From NCBI GenBank assembly GCA_963757185.1, contig CAVWQI010000008.1, positions 310,001 to 374,000 on the forward strand: 64,000 nt of DNA, given 5' to 3'. Positions 16,545 through 24,200 of this stretch are shown here, piece after piece. The notes beneath the pieces were generated by a model. It was not told the DNA's origin and ran no database searches. It worked only from the letters and a program-made list of their open reading frames with translations. Each line of letters opens with the position of its first letter. Positions within the stretch are counted from its first letter, which is position 1. The DNA comes from JAQBQB01 sp963757185. Its GTDB lineage: Bacteria > Gemmatimonadota > Gemmatimonadetes > Gemmatimonadales > Gemmatimonadaceae. The translations under genes were made by a program, and so were the position numbers.

Positions 16545-18809
16545 CACTCTCCACGGCGTGAGCGGCAGTTCCGTCACCTCGACGCCGAGCGCATGGGCCA
16601 CTGCGTTCGCGATCGCCGGCGCGACGGGAATGATCGGCGGTTCGGCGACGCCCTTGGCGCCGGTGTGATTCGCGATGACGTCCGCCCGGTCGATGAAAAA
16701 CGCGTCGATCGTCGGAACGTCGCCGATCGTCGGAATCTTGTAGTCGTGCATCGTCGGATTGAGCGAAACGCCGAGAGCGGCGTCCATAACGCGCTCTTCG
16801 AAGAGCGCGTATCCCAATCCTTGGATGATCCCGCCCTCGAGTTGACCCTCGGCCAGCGTCGGGTTGATGATCCGGCCTGAGTCGTGCGCGGCGACGATGC
16901 GCAACACGCGCACTCGGCCGGTTTCCGTGTCGACCTCTACTTCGGCGAAGTGCGCGCCGAACGCCGACATCGCCGTCTTCTCCGGGTTCGGCCCGCGACT
17001 TCCCTGTCCGATGATCATCACGTCGCCGAGACGGCCGCACACGTCCTTGAACAGCATGCAGCGGTCGGTGGTCGTGTCACGAAACTCACTGTCGCGCGCT
17101 TCGAGATCCTCGACGCTGCAACCGAGTAGCTCGGCGGCGGCCTCGAAGAGTGAATCGCGCGCCTCCAGAGCGGCCACGCGCACGGCCGGTCCCACCGAGG
17201 CGGTCGTGATCGAGCCCCACGAATTCGACGCGAACGGCAAACGCTCCGTGTCGCCGAGGATCGTGCGCACGTCCTCGAGTCGCGCGCCCAACACCTCGGC
17301 GGCGATCTGCGAGAACACGGTGCGCGCGCCGGTGCCGAGGTCCTGCGCGCCGGTCAGCACCTCGATCGTGCCGTCGCGGTTGATGCGAACCGTCGCGTAC
17401 GCGGGCGGTCCACCGCCGGCGTTCCACGTGAGCGACGCCATCCCGACGCCGCGGCGCATGCGATCGTCCTTCGCCGCCTTGCGCGATCGCGCGCGCTCCC
17501 AGCCAAAGCGCTCGGCGCCGAGCGCGTAGCACTCGTCGAGATGTTTGGCGGAGTACGGGCGCTGCTTTTCCTGGTCGTCGCTCGCGTAGTTGCGGCGGCG
17601 CATCTCGAGCGGGTCGATGTCCAGCTCTCGTGCCAGCGAGTCCAGCGCGCATTCGAGGCCGAACGCCCCCTCGACGTGGCCGGGCGCGCGGAACGACGCG
17701 CGCGGACCGGTGTTCGTGTACACGAAGTTTTCAGTCGTGCGCACGTTCGCGCAGCGATACATCTCATGGTAGATCCGGCCCGGCCCTTCCGGATATCCGC
17801 CCGCGCCCATCCCGATCGTCGCGTCGAGCACGATCGCCGTGAGCGTCCCGTCGCGCTTGGCGCCGAGCGTGACGCGTTGAGTGGTGGACGGCCGGTTGCC
17901 GGCGTCGGTCTGTTCGCCCTCGCGGTCGTACATGCAGCGCACCGGGCGGCCGGTCAGCTTCGATAGGGCGACGGCGATGTACGCGGCCATCGACGCCCCG
18001 TTCTTCGCGCCGAAGCCGCCGCCCATGTAGTTCTTGATGACGCGAACGTTGGTGAGCGGCAGGTCGAACGCGTCGGCGAGATCGCGCCGCGTGTTGAAGA
18101 TGCCCTGCGTGGATTCGTAGACGGTCACGCGTCCGGCCGACCAGTCGGCCACCGCGCCGTGCGGCTCGAGCGCGGTGTGCAGCGCGACAGGCGTGCGATA
18201 CTCGCGAGTGACCGTGGCGTCGGCGTCGCGCAGCCCGGCATCGACGTCGCCGCGCGACGTGATCTCGGGCGAGTGGCGCGTCAGGTTGCCGGATTTGCGG
18301 ACGAGTGGCGCATTCGGCGCGAGCGCCGCCGTCGTGTCGACCGCGTGCCCGCCCTCGACGATGTCGAGGCGAATCGCGTCGACCGCTCGGCGCGCGATCT
18401 CGAGCGAGTCGGCGCACACAGCGGCGAGTGGCTGCCCGGCGTAGTGGACCTCGCGATCGAACAGGCGGATGCCGTCGAGCTTCGTGTTCGGCATGTCGTC
18501 GTGGTCGACCGCGCCGCGCACGCCCAAGATCTCGCTCGCCGGTGCGAGGTCGAGCGACACGACGCGTCCGCTCGCGACCGGGGAGCGAAGAATCGCGGCG
18601 TAGAGCATTCCCGGCAGGTCGACGTCGGCGGTGTAGCGGGCGACTCCGGTCACCTTCTCGAGCGCGTCGGCGCGCGTGGCGCGCCGGCCGACGACCGTGA
18701 GGTTCGCGTCTTCCCCCCATGGCTCTGGATTGCGCGACGGGAGCTCGACGATCTTCGTCTCTTCGCGCCCCTCGATCTCGACCTTCGTCGTGACGAAGCG
18801 CTTAGCCAT
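16515..18809 (-). CDS. Xanthine dehydrogenase-family molybdopterin subunit
   Basis: A 764-residue molybdenum hydroxylase large subunit. Visible features: TGVARYTADVDLPGMLYAAILRS near residue 55, the pterin loop NYMGGGFGAKNG near 235, AYATVRINRDG, and the catalytic glutamate in KGVAEPPIIP near 715. The CO-dehydrogenase signature AYRCSFR is absent. It starts at ATG 18809, overlapping the iron-sulfur subunit gene by eight bases, so the two form one unit. No FAD subunit gene accompanies them, as in isoquinoline-oxidoreductase-like two-subunit enzymes. The substrate is unknown. The last residues (RAARQLDG) and stop come from the octamer array and are probably not functional. Confidence 0.9.
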   Translation of the reverse strand: MAKRFVTTKVEIEGREETKIVELPSRNPEPWGEDANLTVVGRRATRADALEKVTGVARYTADVDLPGMLYAAILRSPVASGRVVSLDLAPASEILGVRGAVDHDDMPNTKLDGIRLFDREVHYAGQPLAAVCADSLEIARRAVDAIRLDIVEGGHAVDTTAALAPNAPLVRKSGNLTRHSPEITSRGDVDAGLRDADATVTREYRTPVALHTALEPHGAVADWSAGRVTVYESTQGIFNTRRDLADAFDLPLTNVRVIKNYMGGGFGAKNGASMAAYIAVALSKLTGRPVRCMYDREGEQTDAGNRPSTTQRVTLGAKRDGTLTAIVLDATIGMGAGGYPEGPGRIYHEMYRCANVRTTENFVYTNTGPRASFRAPGHVEGAFGLECALDSLARELDIDPLEMRRRNYASDDQEKQRPYSAKHLDECYALGAERFGWERARSRKAAKDDRMRRGVGMASLTWNAGGGPPAYATVRINRDGTIEVLTGAQDLGTGARTVFSQIAAEVLGARLEDVRTILGDTERLPFASNSWGSITTASVGPAVRVAALEARDSLFEAAAELLGCSVEDLEARDSEFRDTTTDRCMLFKDVCGRLGDVMIIGQGSRGPNPEKTAMSAFGAHFAEVEVDTETGRVRVLRIVAAHDSGRIINPTLAEGQLEGGIIQGLGYALFEERVMDAALGVSLNPTMHDYKIPTIGDVPTIDAFFIDRADVIANHTGAKGVAEPPIIPVAPAIANAVAHALGVEVTELPLTPWRVGRAARQLDG

Positions 18810-19260
18810 TCGCCGGCTCGGCCGCCGCGAGGACCGCGCGGATGATCTTCGGGTACGTCCCACAGCGGCAGAGATTCCCGCTCATCCCACGACGCACGTC
18901 CGCCTCGGAGGGATTCGGATTCTCGCCGAGCAACGCGACGGCCGCCATGATCTGTCCCGGCGTGCAGAACCCGCATTGCAGTGCGTCGTGCTCGATGAAC
19001 GCCGCCTGCACGCGGTTGAGCGTGTCGCCGTTGGCGAGTCCCTCGACCGTCGTGATCGAACGGTCGGCGCACGCCGCGGTGAGCGTGAGGCACGAGTACG
19101 CGGAGACGCGGTCGATCAGCACGGTACAAGCGCCGCACTCGCCGCGGCCGCACACGAGCTTCGTTCCGGTGAGGTCGAGCTGGTCGCGCAGGGTCGTGAG
19201 CAGCGTCTCGTGGCCGGGAGCCGCAACCTCGTGTTCCGATCCGTTGACGATCAAACGCAT
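18802..19260 (-). CDS. 2Fe-2S iron-sulfur subunit of molybdenum hydroxylase
   Basis: A 152-residue protein with two [2Fe-2S] domains: plant-type CGRGECGACTVL (about residues 38-49) and helical LQCGFCTPGQIM followed by GNLCRCGTY (about 95-135). It carries electrons from the molybdenum site of the adjacent subunit to an acceptor. It starts 53 bp from the divergently transcribed 7Fe ferredoxin gene, which could be that acceptor; this link is inferred from position only. Confidence 0.95.
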   Translation of the reverse strand: MRLIVNGSEHEVAAPGHETLLTTLRDQLDLTGTKLVCGRGECGACTVLIDRVSAYSCLTLTAACADRSITTVEGLANGDTLNRVQAAFIEHDALQCGFCTPGQIMAAVALLGENPNPSEADVRRGMSGNLCRCGTYPKIIRAVLAAAEPANG

Positions 19261-19313
19261 GGGGCTAACTTAGGCTTTGGAAGCCCCAACCGCAGCACCA
19301 CTCGAGGCGGCGA

Positions 19314-19577
19314 ATGCCCTACGTCATTACCGAAGCTTGCATCAACGTCAAGGACCGCGCGTGTGTCGACGTGTGTCCCGTCGACTGCATCTATGAAGGC
19401 GAGCAGCAGCTGTTCATCCATCCCGACGAGTGCATCGACTGCGGCGCGTGCGAGCCCGAGTGCCCCGTGACCGCCATCTTCCCGGAAGAGGATGTGCCGG
19501 CGAATCAGAAGCAATACGTCCAGATCAATCGGGACGTCTTCAAGGGACCTACGCCGCCGGGGAAACCGCAGAAATAA
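19314..19577 (+). CDS. 7Fe/8Fe ferredoxin (FdxA-like)
   Basis: An 87-residue ferredoxin with the layout of bacterial FdxA proteins: cysteines in EACINV, RACVDVCPVDCIYEG and the second cluster motif ECIDCGACEPECPVTAIF. The C-terminal tail (VPANQKQYVQINRDVF) is also typical. It is a low-potential electron carrier binding one [3Fe-4S] or [4Fe-4S] and one [4Fe-4S] cluster. It is transcribed divergently from the molybdenum hydroxylase genes. Confidence 0.93.
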   Translation: MPYVITEACINVKDRACVDVCPVDCIYEGEQQLFIHPDECIDCGACEPECPVTAIFPEEDVPANQKQYVQINRDVFKGPTPPGKPQK

Positions 19578-19640
19578 CTGCGTCGGCTCTCGGAAACGCC
19601 TCGGCTTGCGGGCGACCGCGGCTCTCACGGGGCTGCGCGC

Positions 19641-20270
19641 CTATTTCCAGAACCGTTGTTTGGCTCCGAACACGATTACGAGCGCCACGTACTGCAAGAA
19701 GGTGCTGATCTCGCTCTTCAGCGCCTCTGCCCAATCGTGCGGCCCGGACTCCCGCTTCCGGGGCGATGAAGGTATCCACCGCGGAGTCGTGCGCTTGTAC
19801 TCCAGGTAATCGCGCCCGAAGATCGACTCCAGCACCCCCTCCTCGTACGCGACGATGAAGTAGTACTCGATCGCGAACACGACGATCGCCAGCGGAACGA
19901 GCCACGGCACGCCGGAAATGATCACGAAACCCATCCAGATCAGGAAATTTCCGACGTAGAGCGGGTTCCGCACCCAGCGAAAGATCCCGTAGGTGACGAG
20001 GCGCTGTACGTTGCGCGAGCGACGGCGCGTCACCGTGCCCGCGGCGGCGACGCCGGCCAGTCGGATCAGCTCGCCCGGGACGATGAGCGCGAATCCGAGG
20101 ATCCAGTTCGACGACGTCGGGTGCGCCGGCACCAGCAGCGCCAACAAAAGAAAAGGAACCGGCAGCCAACTGCGCGTGCGAAACAGCACGGCGCCGATGC
20201 GCGCGCTCGCGCGTTGCTCGGCGGCAGACGGTGTGGGGGGGGCCGTCTTCGGTGTATCGGAGGTCGACAT
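19641..20270 (-). CDS. Isoprenylcysteine carboxyl methyltransferase-family membrane protein
   Basis: A 209-residue membrane protein with about four hydrophobic helices: WLPVPFLLLALLVP, NWILGFALIVPGELIRLAG, FLIWMGFVIISGVPWLVPLAIVVFAIEYYFIV and a C-terminal TFLQYVALVIVF. The conserved YGIFRWVRNPLYVGN motif near residue 97 and the EEGVLESIFGRDYLEYKRTTPRW block near 150 identify the ICMT/phospholipid-methyltransferase (NnrU/DUF1295-like) group. Between that block and the last helix the protein contains SSPRKRESG, which looks like a palindromic repeat read in frame (see repeat at 19741). It ends four bases before the hydrolase gene begins its operon. Confidence 0.82.
   Translation of the reverse strand: MSTSDTPKTAPPTPSAAEQRASARIGAVLFRTRSWLPVPFLLLALLVPAHPTSSNWILGFALIVPGELIRLAGVAAAGTVTRRRSRNVQRLVTYGIFRWVRNPLYVGNFLIWMGFVIISGVPWLVPLAIVVFAIEYYFIVAYEEGVLESIFGRDYLEYKRTTPRWIPSSPRKRESGPHDWAEALKSEISTFLQYVALVIVFGAKQRFWK
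19741..19777. repeat. REP-like palindrome inside the methyltransferase gene
   Basis: CCCGGA (19743-19748) and TCCGGG (19757-19762) form a perfect six-base stem around CTCCCGCT. Read on the minus strand in frame, the element gives WIPSSPRKRESG. I know this string as a common translation of extragenic palindromic repeats in other bacteria, where it appears in spurious or interrupted proteins. Confidence 0.45.
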
Positions 20271-20273
20271 CGG

Positions 20274-21068
20274 TCAGTTGTACAGGAGCCCGGCGAGAAA
20301 CTCGCTCACCACGGTGTTGAATGCCGCGGGGCGCTCGAGGTTCGAGAGATGACCCGATTGCTGCAGCACCTCGAGACGGCTGTTGGCGATCGCCGCGTGC
20401 AGCGCGCGCGATTCGTCCGGGGGTGTCGCGATGTCCTCGTCTCCGACCACGATCAGCGTCGGGACGTCGATCGTCGCGCACGTCGGCCCCGAGTCAGGCC
20501 GCCCGATCATCGCCTCGAGTCCGCCCACGATCCCGTCCACTGGCGACTGCGCGATCATGCGGTGCACCGCGTCGTAGAGGTCGGGTTGCTTGTCGCGCGT
20601 CGTCTTCCCGACGAGCGACGCGATCTGCGCGTTGGCGATGGCGTTGCTTCCTTGCGACTCCGCCATCTCGATCAGCGTGCGCCGCCGTTCGACTTGAGCG
20701 ACGGTGTCCGGACCCGACCTCGTGTCCGCCAGCACCAGCCCGCGAATGCGGTGCCGGTGCCGCCGCCAGAGCGCGAAGGCGATGTAGCCGCCGATCGAGA
20801 GACCGACAATCACCGCGCGCTCGATTCGCAGCGTGTCGAGCACGCCCGCCACGTCGTCGGCGAACCGGTCCATCGAAAACGGCGGCGTCGGCGGTGACTC
20901 TCCCGCGCCGCGCATGTCGATCGCGATGCAGCGACACTCGGCCACGAGCGCGCTCGTTTGAGGGTCCCACATCGTTCGGTTGAGCGGGAACGCGTGCAGA
21001 AAGACTACCGGAAAGCCCGAGCCGACGTCGTCGAACGCGATGCTCGCATTGTCGACCAGCGCGATCAC
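20274..21068 (-). CDS. Alpha/beta hydrolase
   Basis: A 264-residue alpha/beta hydrolase with a full catalytic triad: nucleophile S91 in GLSIGG, acid in VGDEDIATPP (D210 or D212), and H240 in SGHLSNLERP. The oxyanion HG-type motif is FLHAFPLN near residue 24. It resembles the 3-oxoadipate enol-lactonase/pimeloyl-ester hydrolase group, but the substrate cannot be assigned. It overlaps the upstream thioesterase gene by four bases and is followed by the methyltransferase, suggesting one transcript. Confidence 0.88.
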   Translation of the reverse strand: MIALVDNASIAFDDVGSGFPVVFLHAFPLNRTMWDPQTSALVAECRCIAIDMRGAGESPPTPPFSMDRFADDVAGVLDTLRIERAVIVGLSIGGYIAFALWRRHRHRIRGLVLADTRSGPDTVAQVERRRTLIEMAESQGSNAIANAQIASLVGKTTRDKQPDLYDAVHRMIAQSPVDGIVGGLEAMIGRPDSGPTCATIDVPTLIVVGDEDIATPPDESRALHAAIANSRLEVLQQSGHLSNLERPAAFNTVVSEFLAGLLYN

Positions 21069-21484
21069 TCAGACTCCGGCCAGGCTGGAAGCCACAGACG
21101 CCATTGGTCGGGCACCGGCACCGGCTCGCCGCGCTGGTTGATGGCGACGAACACGATCGACGCGTCGGCGACGAGCACGCTGCTCCCGCCCTTTCGCACT
21201 TCCTGCTTGATGATGAAGCTGGTCCGCTTGATGGCGAGCAGCCCGGACCGGATCACGAGGTCCTCGCCGGGGAGCGACTGCGCGAGGTACCCGATGTCGA
21301 CGTGCCGCACCACCGAATACACGTCCTGCTTGGCCCAATTTCGGATGTCGACCTGCGGTTCGAGCAACGCCCACCGCGCGCGCTCGAGAAAGTTGAGCAT
21401 CGACGCATGGTTCAGATGCCCGAGCATGTCGCAATCGGTCGGGTAGATGTGGAACGTCAGCTCAGGAAGGTCGGTCTCGGACAT
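21065..21484 (-). CDS. Hotdog-fold acyl-CoA thioesterase (4HBT)
   Basis: A 139-residue hotdog protein: TFHIYPTDCDMLGHLNHASMLNFLERARW carries the YxTDxDxxGHLNH active-site pattern with the catalytic aspartate near residue 17. The central strands are VVRHVDIGYLAQSLPGEDLVIRS and TSFIIKQEVRKGGSSVLVADASIVFVAI. It is 4-hydroxybenzoyl-CoA-thioesterase-like and hydrolyses an acyl-CoA. Its start lies inside the 3' end of the PLP-enzyme gene (23-base overlap), and its stop overlaps the next hydrolase, so three genes are tightly packed. Confidence 0.92.
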   Translation of the reverse strand: MSETDLPELTFHIYPTDCDMLGHLNHASMLNFLERARWALLEPQVDIRNWAKQDVYSVVRHVDIGYLAQSLPGEDLVIRSGLLAIKRTSFIIKQEVRKGGSSVLVADASIVFVAINQRGEPVPVPDQWRLWLPAWPESE

Positions 21485-22481
21485 GGCGGGAAGGAGGGGC
21501 GGCGGCGTTCAGTGCGCGGGAGTCGAACGTTAACCAGAACAGGGTCGGTCCGTGTTTCGCGAGATCCAGGGCGACCTGAAACGCTTTGGCCGAATACGTC
21601 GCGTCGAGCTCGATGCCGGTTGCATCGCGCAGATGGGCGGCCGCGACGCTCGCGCGCTCGGTCTCCCTCCCGTACGCGCCTCCGAACGCGCCGTGCGCGA
21701 CGTACATCGAGTCGCGCCCCGGACGCGCCACACGCCGCTGGGCGAGCCCTTCGATGAGACGCGCGGTGTCCGACGCGAGCCGTCGCGCGCGCGCGCTGCG
21801 GCCGACGACGAGCGACACGACGCGCACGCCGACGACGGTCGTCTTCAGGCCGGCGATCGCGAACGCGAGCGCGAGCCCGGCCGACGTCGCGCCGGTGCCG
21901 AATGGAACGACGACCCGCGCCGGCGGCGGCAGCACGCCGGCGTGTATCTGATCGACGAGTTCCAGACCGGCGTTCAGATGCCCCAGTACGCCGAGCGGCG
22001 TGGCGCCTCCCGCCGCGATCCAACGTGCGCCTTTCGCCCGGCGGCGCCGCCACGCCCAGGCGTACGCGCCGGCGATCGATCGGAACATCGGCGTTTCGTC
22101 GGCGGTGCTCGCCGTCAGCTCGGAGATCCGCGCCGCCGTCGGATTCATCACCTGCCGCCAGCGCCCGACGGCGACGTGGGCGCCGAGACGCCGGCCGTAG
22201 GTCGCGACGGCGAGCACGTGTGTCGAGCCCTCCGACCCGACGGTCACGAGCAGGTCGCCGTGGAGCACGTTGCCGAGGAGAAACTCGAGCGCCCGCGCCT
22301 TGTTGCCGCCCATCGGGTCGGCGAAGGCGTCGTCGCGTTTGATCCAAAGGTTGGCGTGGACCGAGGGCGCGTGTTCGACCGGTGTAGGCCCGCTCGAGAG
22401 CACCACTCGAGGGACGGCCACCAAGGAGGGGTATCGCCGAATCAGCGGCAATACCGTTCCGGTTAAATTGCCAGCGTGCAT
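21462..22481 (-). CDS. PLP-dependent enzyme of the D-cysteine desulfhydrase/ACC deaminase family
   Basis: A 339-residue fold-type-II PLP enzyme. The Schiff-base lysine is in DPMGGNKARALEFLL (K near residue 61), substrate-binding VTVGSEGSTHVLAVA follows near 83, and the phosphate-binding glycine loop is VVPFGTGATSAGLAL near 195. ATG 22481 is the only start that retains the LWIKRDD region; longer versions would run through the divergent RNase D gene. It therefore overlaps the RNase D start by six bases. D-cysteine desulfhydrase and 1-aminocyclopropane-1-carboxylate deaminase cannot be separated from this sequence. Confidence 0.85.
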   Translation of the reverse strand: MHAGNLTGTVLPLIRRYPSLVAVPRVVLSSGPTPVEHAPSVHANLWIKRDDAFADPMGGNKARALEFLLGNVLHGDLLVTVGSEGSTHVLAVATYGRRLGAHVAVGRWRQVMNPTAARISELTASTADETPMFRSIAGAYAWAWRRRRAKGARWIAAGGATPLGVLGHLNAGLELVDQIHAGVLPPPARVVVPFGTGATSAGLALAFAIAGLKTTVVGVRVVSLVVGRSARARRLASDTARLIEGLAQRRVARPGRDSMYVAHGAFGGAYGRETERASVAAAHLRDATGIELDATYSAKAFQVALDLAKHGPTLFWLTFDSRALNAAAPPSRHVRDRPS

Positions 22482-23639
22482 ACGCCCGTCTATCTCGACA
22501 CGCCGGAAACCGTCGACTCCTTTCTCGCCTCGATAAACCCCTCCGTCGGTTCGGTCGAATCGAGAAGCATCGCGTTGGACACCGAGGGCGCCAGCTTCCA
22601 TCGATTCGTCGATCGAATCTACCTGCTGCAACTCTCGACCCGCGAACGCACGGCCATCATCGATCCCATACCCATCGGGAAACCGCCGGCCCTCGGACGC
22701 ATCCTCGAGGATCCCGCGATCGAGATCGTCTTTCACGACGCCGACTACGATCTGCGTCTGCTCCATCAGGACTACCAGTGGCGCGTGCGGAACATCTTCG
22801 ACACGCGCATCGCGGCGCAGCTTCTGGGCCTCCGCGCCTTCGGCTTGGCCGCGCTCCTCGAGCGGTACTTCGGCGTGAAGCTCGACAAGAAGCACCAGCG
22901 CGCCGACTGGTCGATGCGACCGCTGACGCAGGGGATGCTCGACTACGCCGCGCAGGACACGATCCACCTGCTGGAGCTGCGCGACAAGTTGGAGCGCGAG
23001 CTCGAGCGAGCTGGACGGCTCGGCTGGGCGCGCGAGGAGTTCTCATTGCTCGAGGGAACTGCATGGGCCGGCGACGGCTCGGCGGACGCGTTCCTCCGCA
23101 TGAAAGGCGCGCGCGACCTGTCGCGCCGCGAGCTCGCCGTTCTCCGGGAGTTGGTGCAGTGGCGCGACGGTGTGGCCGCGCAGCTCGATCGCGCGACTTT
23201 TCGCATAGTCGGCAACGAGCAATTGCTCGAGATCGCCAGGCGTCAGCCCCAGTCGTCCGACCTGCTTTCCAGCATCAAGGGCGTTCCGCGTGGGATGATC
23301 GAGAGCCGGGGCGGAGAGATCATCGGCGCGGTGGCACGAGGGGTGGCCGTGCCCGAGAACGCGCTTCCGAAATTCCCCAAGGCGCCGCGTTGGGACCGCG
23401 ACCCCGAGTTCGACGTGCGCGTCGCGGCGCTCAAGACGGTGCGCGACGCCACGGCCACACGGCTGGACCTGGACCCCGGTGTGCTGTGCGCGCGCGAGCG
23501 TCTCGAGGCTGTGGCGCGCAAGAACCCATCGTCGCCCGAAGAGATGGCGGACGTGAGAGAGCTCCGCGCCTGGCAGCGCGGCGTGCTCGGTGAGGATTTT
23601 CTAAAGGCGCTGCCTCGCCCGGCTCACAAGCCCATGTAG
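22476..23639 (+). CDS. rnd: Ribonuclease D
   Basis: A 387-residue 3'-5' exoribonuclease. DEDDy residues are visible: D35 and E37 in IALDTEGA, D92 in FHDADYDLRLL, Y157 and D161 in LDYAAQDTIHLLEL. HRDC domains follow (about 215-290 and around 330-380), as in standard RNase D. It matures tRNA 3' ends. The only usable start is GTG 22476, six bases into the divergent PLP-enzyme gene; there is no clear Shine-Dalgarno site. It converges with the MIP18-type gene, overlapping it by 16 bases. Confidence 0.93.
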   Translation: MHTPVYLDTPETVDSFLASINPSVGSVESRSIALDTEGASFHRFVDRIYLLQLSTRERTAIIDPIPIGKPPALGRILEDPAIEIVFHDADYDLRLLHQDYQWRVRNIFDTRIAAQLLGLRAFGLAALLERYFGVKLDKKHQRADWSMRPLTQGMLDYAAQDTIHLLELRDKLERELERAGRLGWAREEFSLLEGTAWAGDGSADAFLRMKGARDLSRRELAVLRELVQWRDGVAAQLDRATFRIVGNEQLLEIARRQPQSSDLLSSIKGVPRGMIESRGGEIIGAVARGVAVPENALPKFPKAPRWDRDPEFDVRVAALKTVRDATATRLDLDPGVLCARERLEAVARKNPSSPEEMADVRELRAWQRGVLGEDFLKALPRPAHKPM

Positions 23640-24004
23640 GCGCGCACGCGCGGCTCGATCCGGTCCGGCGTCCAGAACGGCGTCCAGATCAGGTTGAGCA
23701 CGACGTCGTCGACCCCGGCCAGCGCGCGCACCGCGCGCTCGATGTCGGTCATGATCTGCGGACCCGCGGGGCACCCCGGCGACGTGAGCGTCATGTCGAT
23801 CTGCACCACGGCGTCGTCCACCCGCACGTCGTAGACGAGGCCCAGGTCGACGATGTTCAGGTTGAGCTCCGGATCCTTGACCTTGCGGAGCGCGAGCTTG
23901 ACCTGATCAGGGCTGGGCGCGCCCTCCGGAGCGGCGTCCGCGGGCGGCTTGTCGGGTGCCGGTGAAGAAGGCGGGGGAACGTTCGTATCGTCTGGCCCAG
24001 TCAT
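23624..24004 (-). CDS. MIP18/DUF59 metal-sulfur cluster assembly factor
   Basis: A 126-residue protein. After a proline-rich leader of about 30 residues comes the MIP18 (DUF59) domain: VKLALRKVKDPELNLNIVDLGLVYDV, VQIDMTLTSPGCPAGPQIM with the conserved cysteine, and VVLNLIWTPFWTPDRIEP. Relatives (SufT, PaaD) help assemble Fe-S clusters. ATG 24004 is chosen; 24016 and 24040 are in-frame alternatives. The gene is alone on its strand here. Confidence 0.88.
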   Translation of the reverse strand: MTGPDDTNVPPPSSPAPDKPPADAAPEGAPSPDQVKLALRKVKDPELNLNIVDLGLVYDVRVDDAVVQIDMTLTSPGCPAGPQIMTDIERAVRALAGVDDVVLNLIWTPFWTPDRIEPRVRAYMGL

Positions 24005-24152
24005 GAGCCGAAACATCGAGGCGCTCCCCAAGGCGAGCAAGCCTCGGACGTCACACGGCTACGTCGTTTCCGACTAGGCGTCTACGTCATTCCACGCATG
24101 GCCGCGCGACCCGCGCAAGCGCATCGTACGCCCGCCAAGCACGCCGTCTCGC

Positions 24153-24200
24153 GGTCCACCGGTCCACCGGTCCCCCCGTCCCCCCGTCCCCCGTCCCCCC
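24153..24200. repeat. Octamer tandem array D with C-tracts, abutting a start codon
   Basis: Six units: GGTCCACC twice, GGTCCCCC, CGTCCCCC twice, then GTCCCCCC, which runs directly into the GTG start of the BamA-like gene at 24201. The last four units have drifted into four runs of five to six cytosines. No Shine-Dalgarno site is present in the array. Confidence 0.9.

Noticed and set aside
24169..24200. C-tracts as sequencing error
   Set aside because: They fit the 8-bp register of the preceding GGTCCACC units, so they are most likely real drifted repeat units, although the exact tract length may be uncertain.
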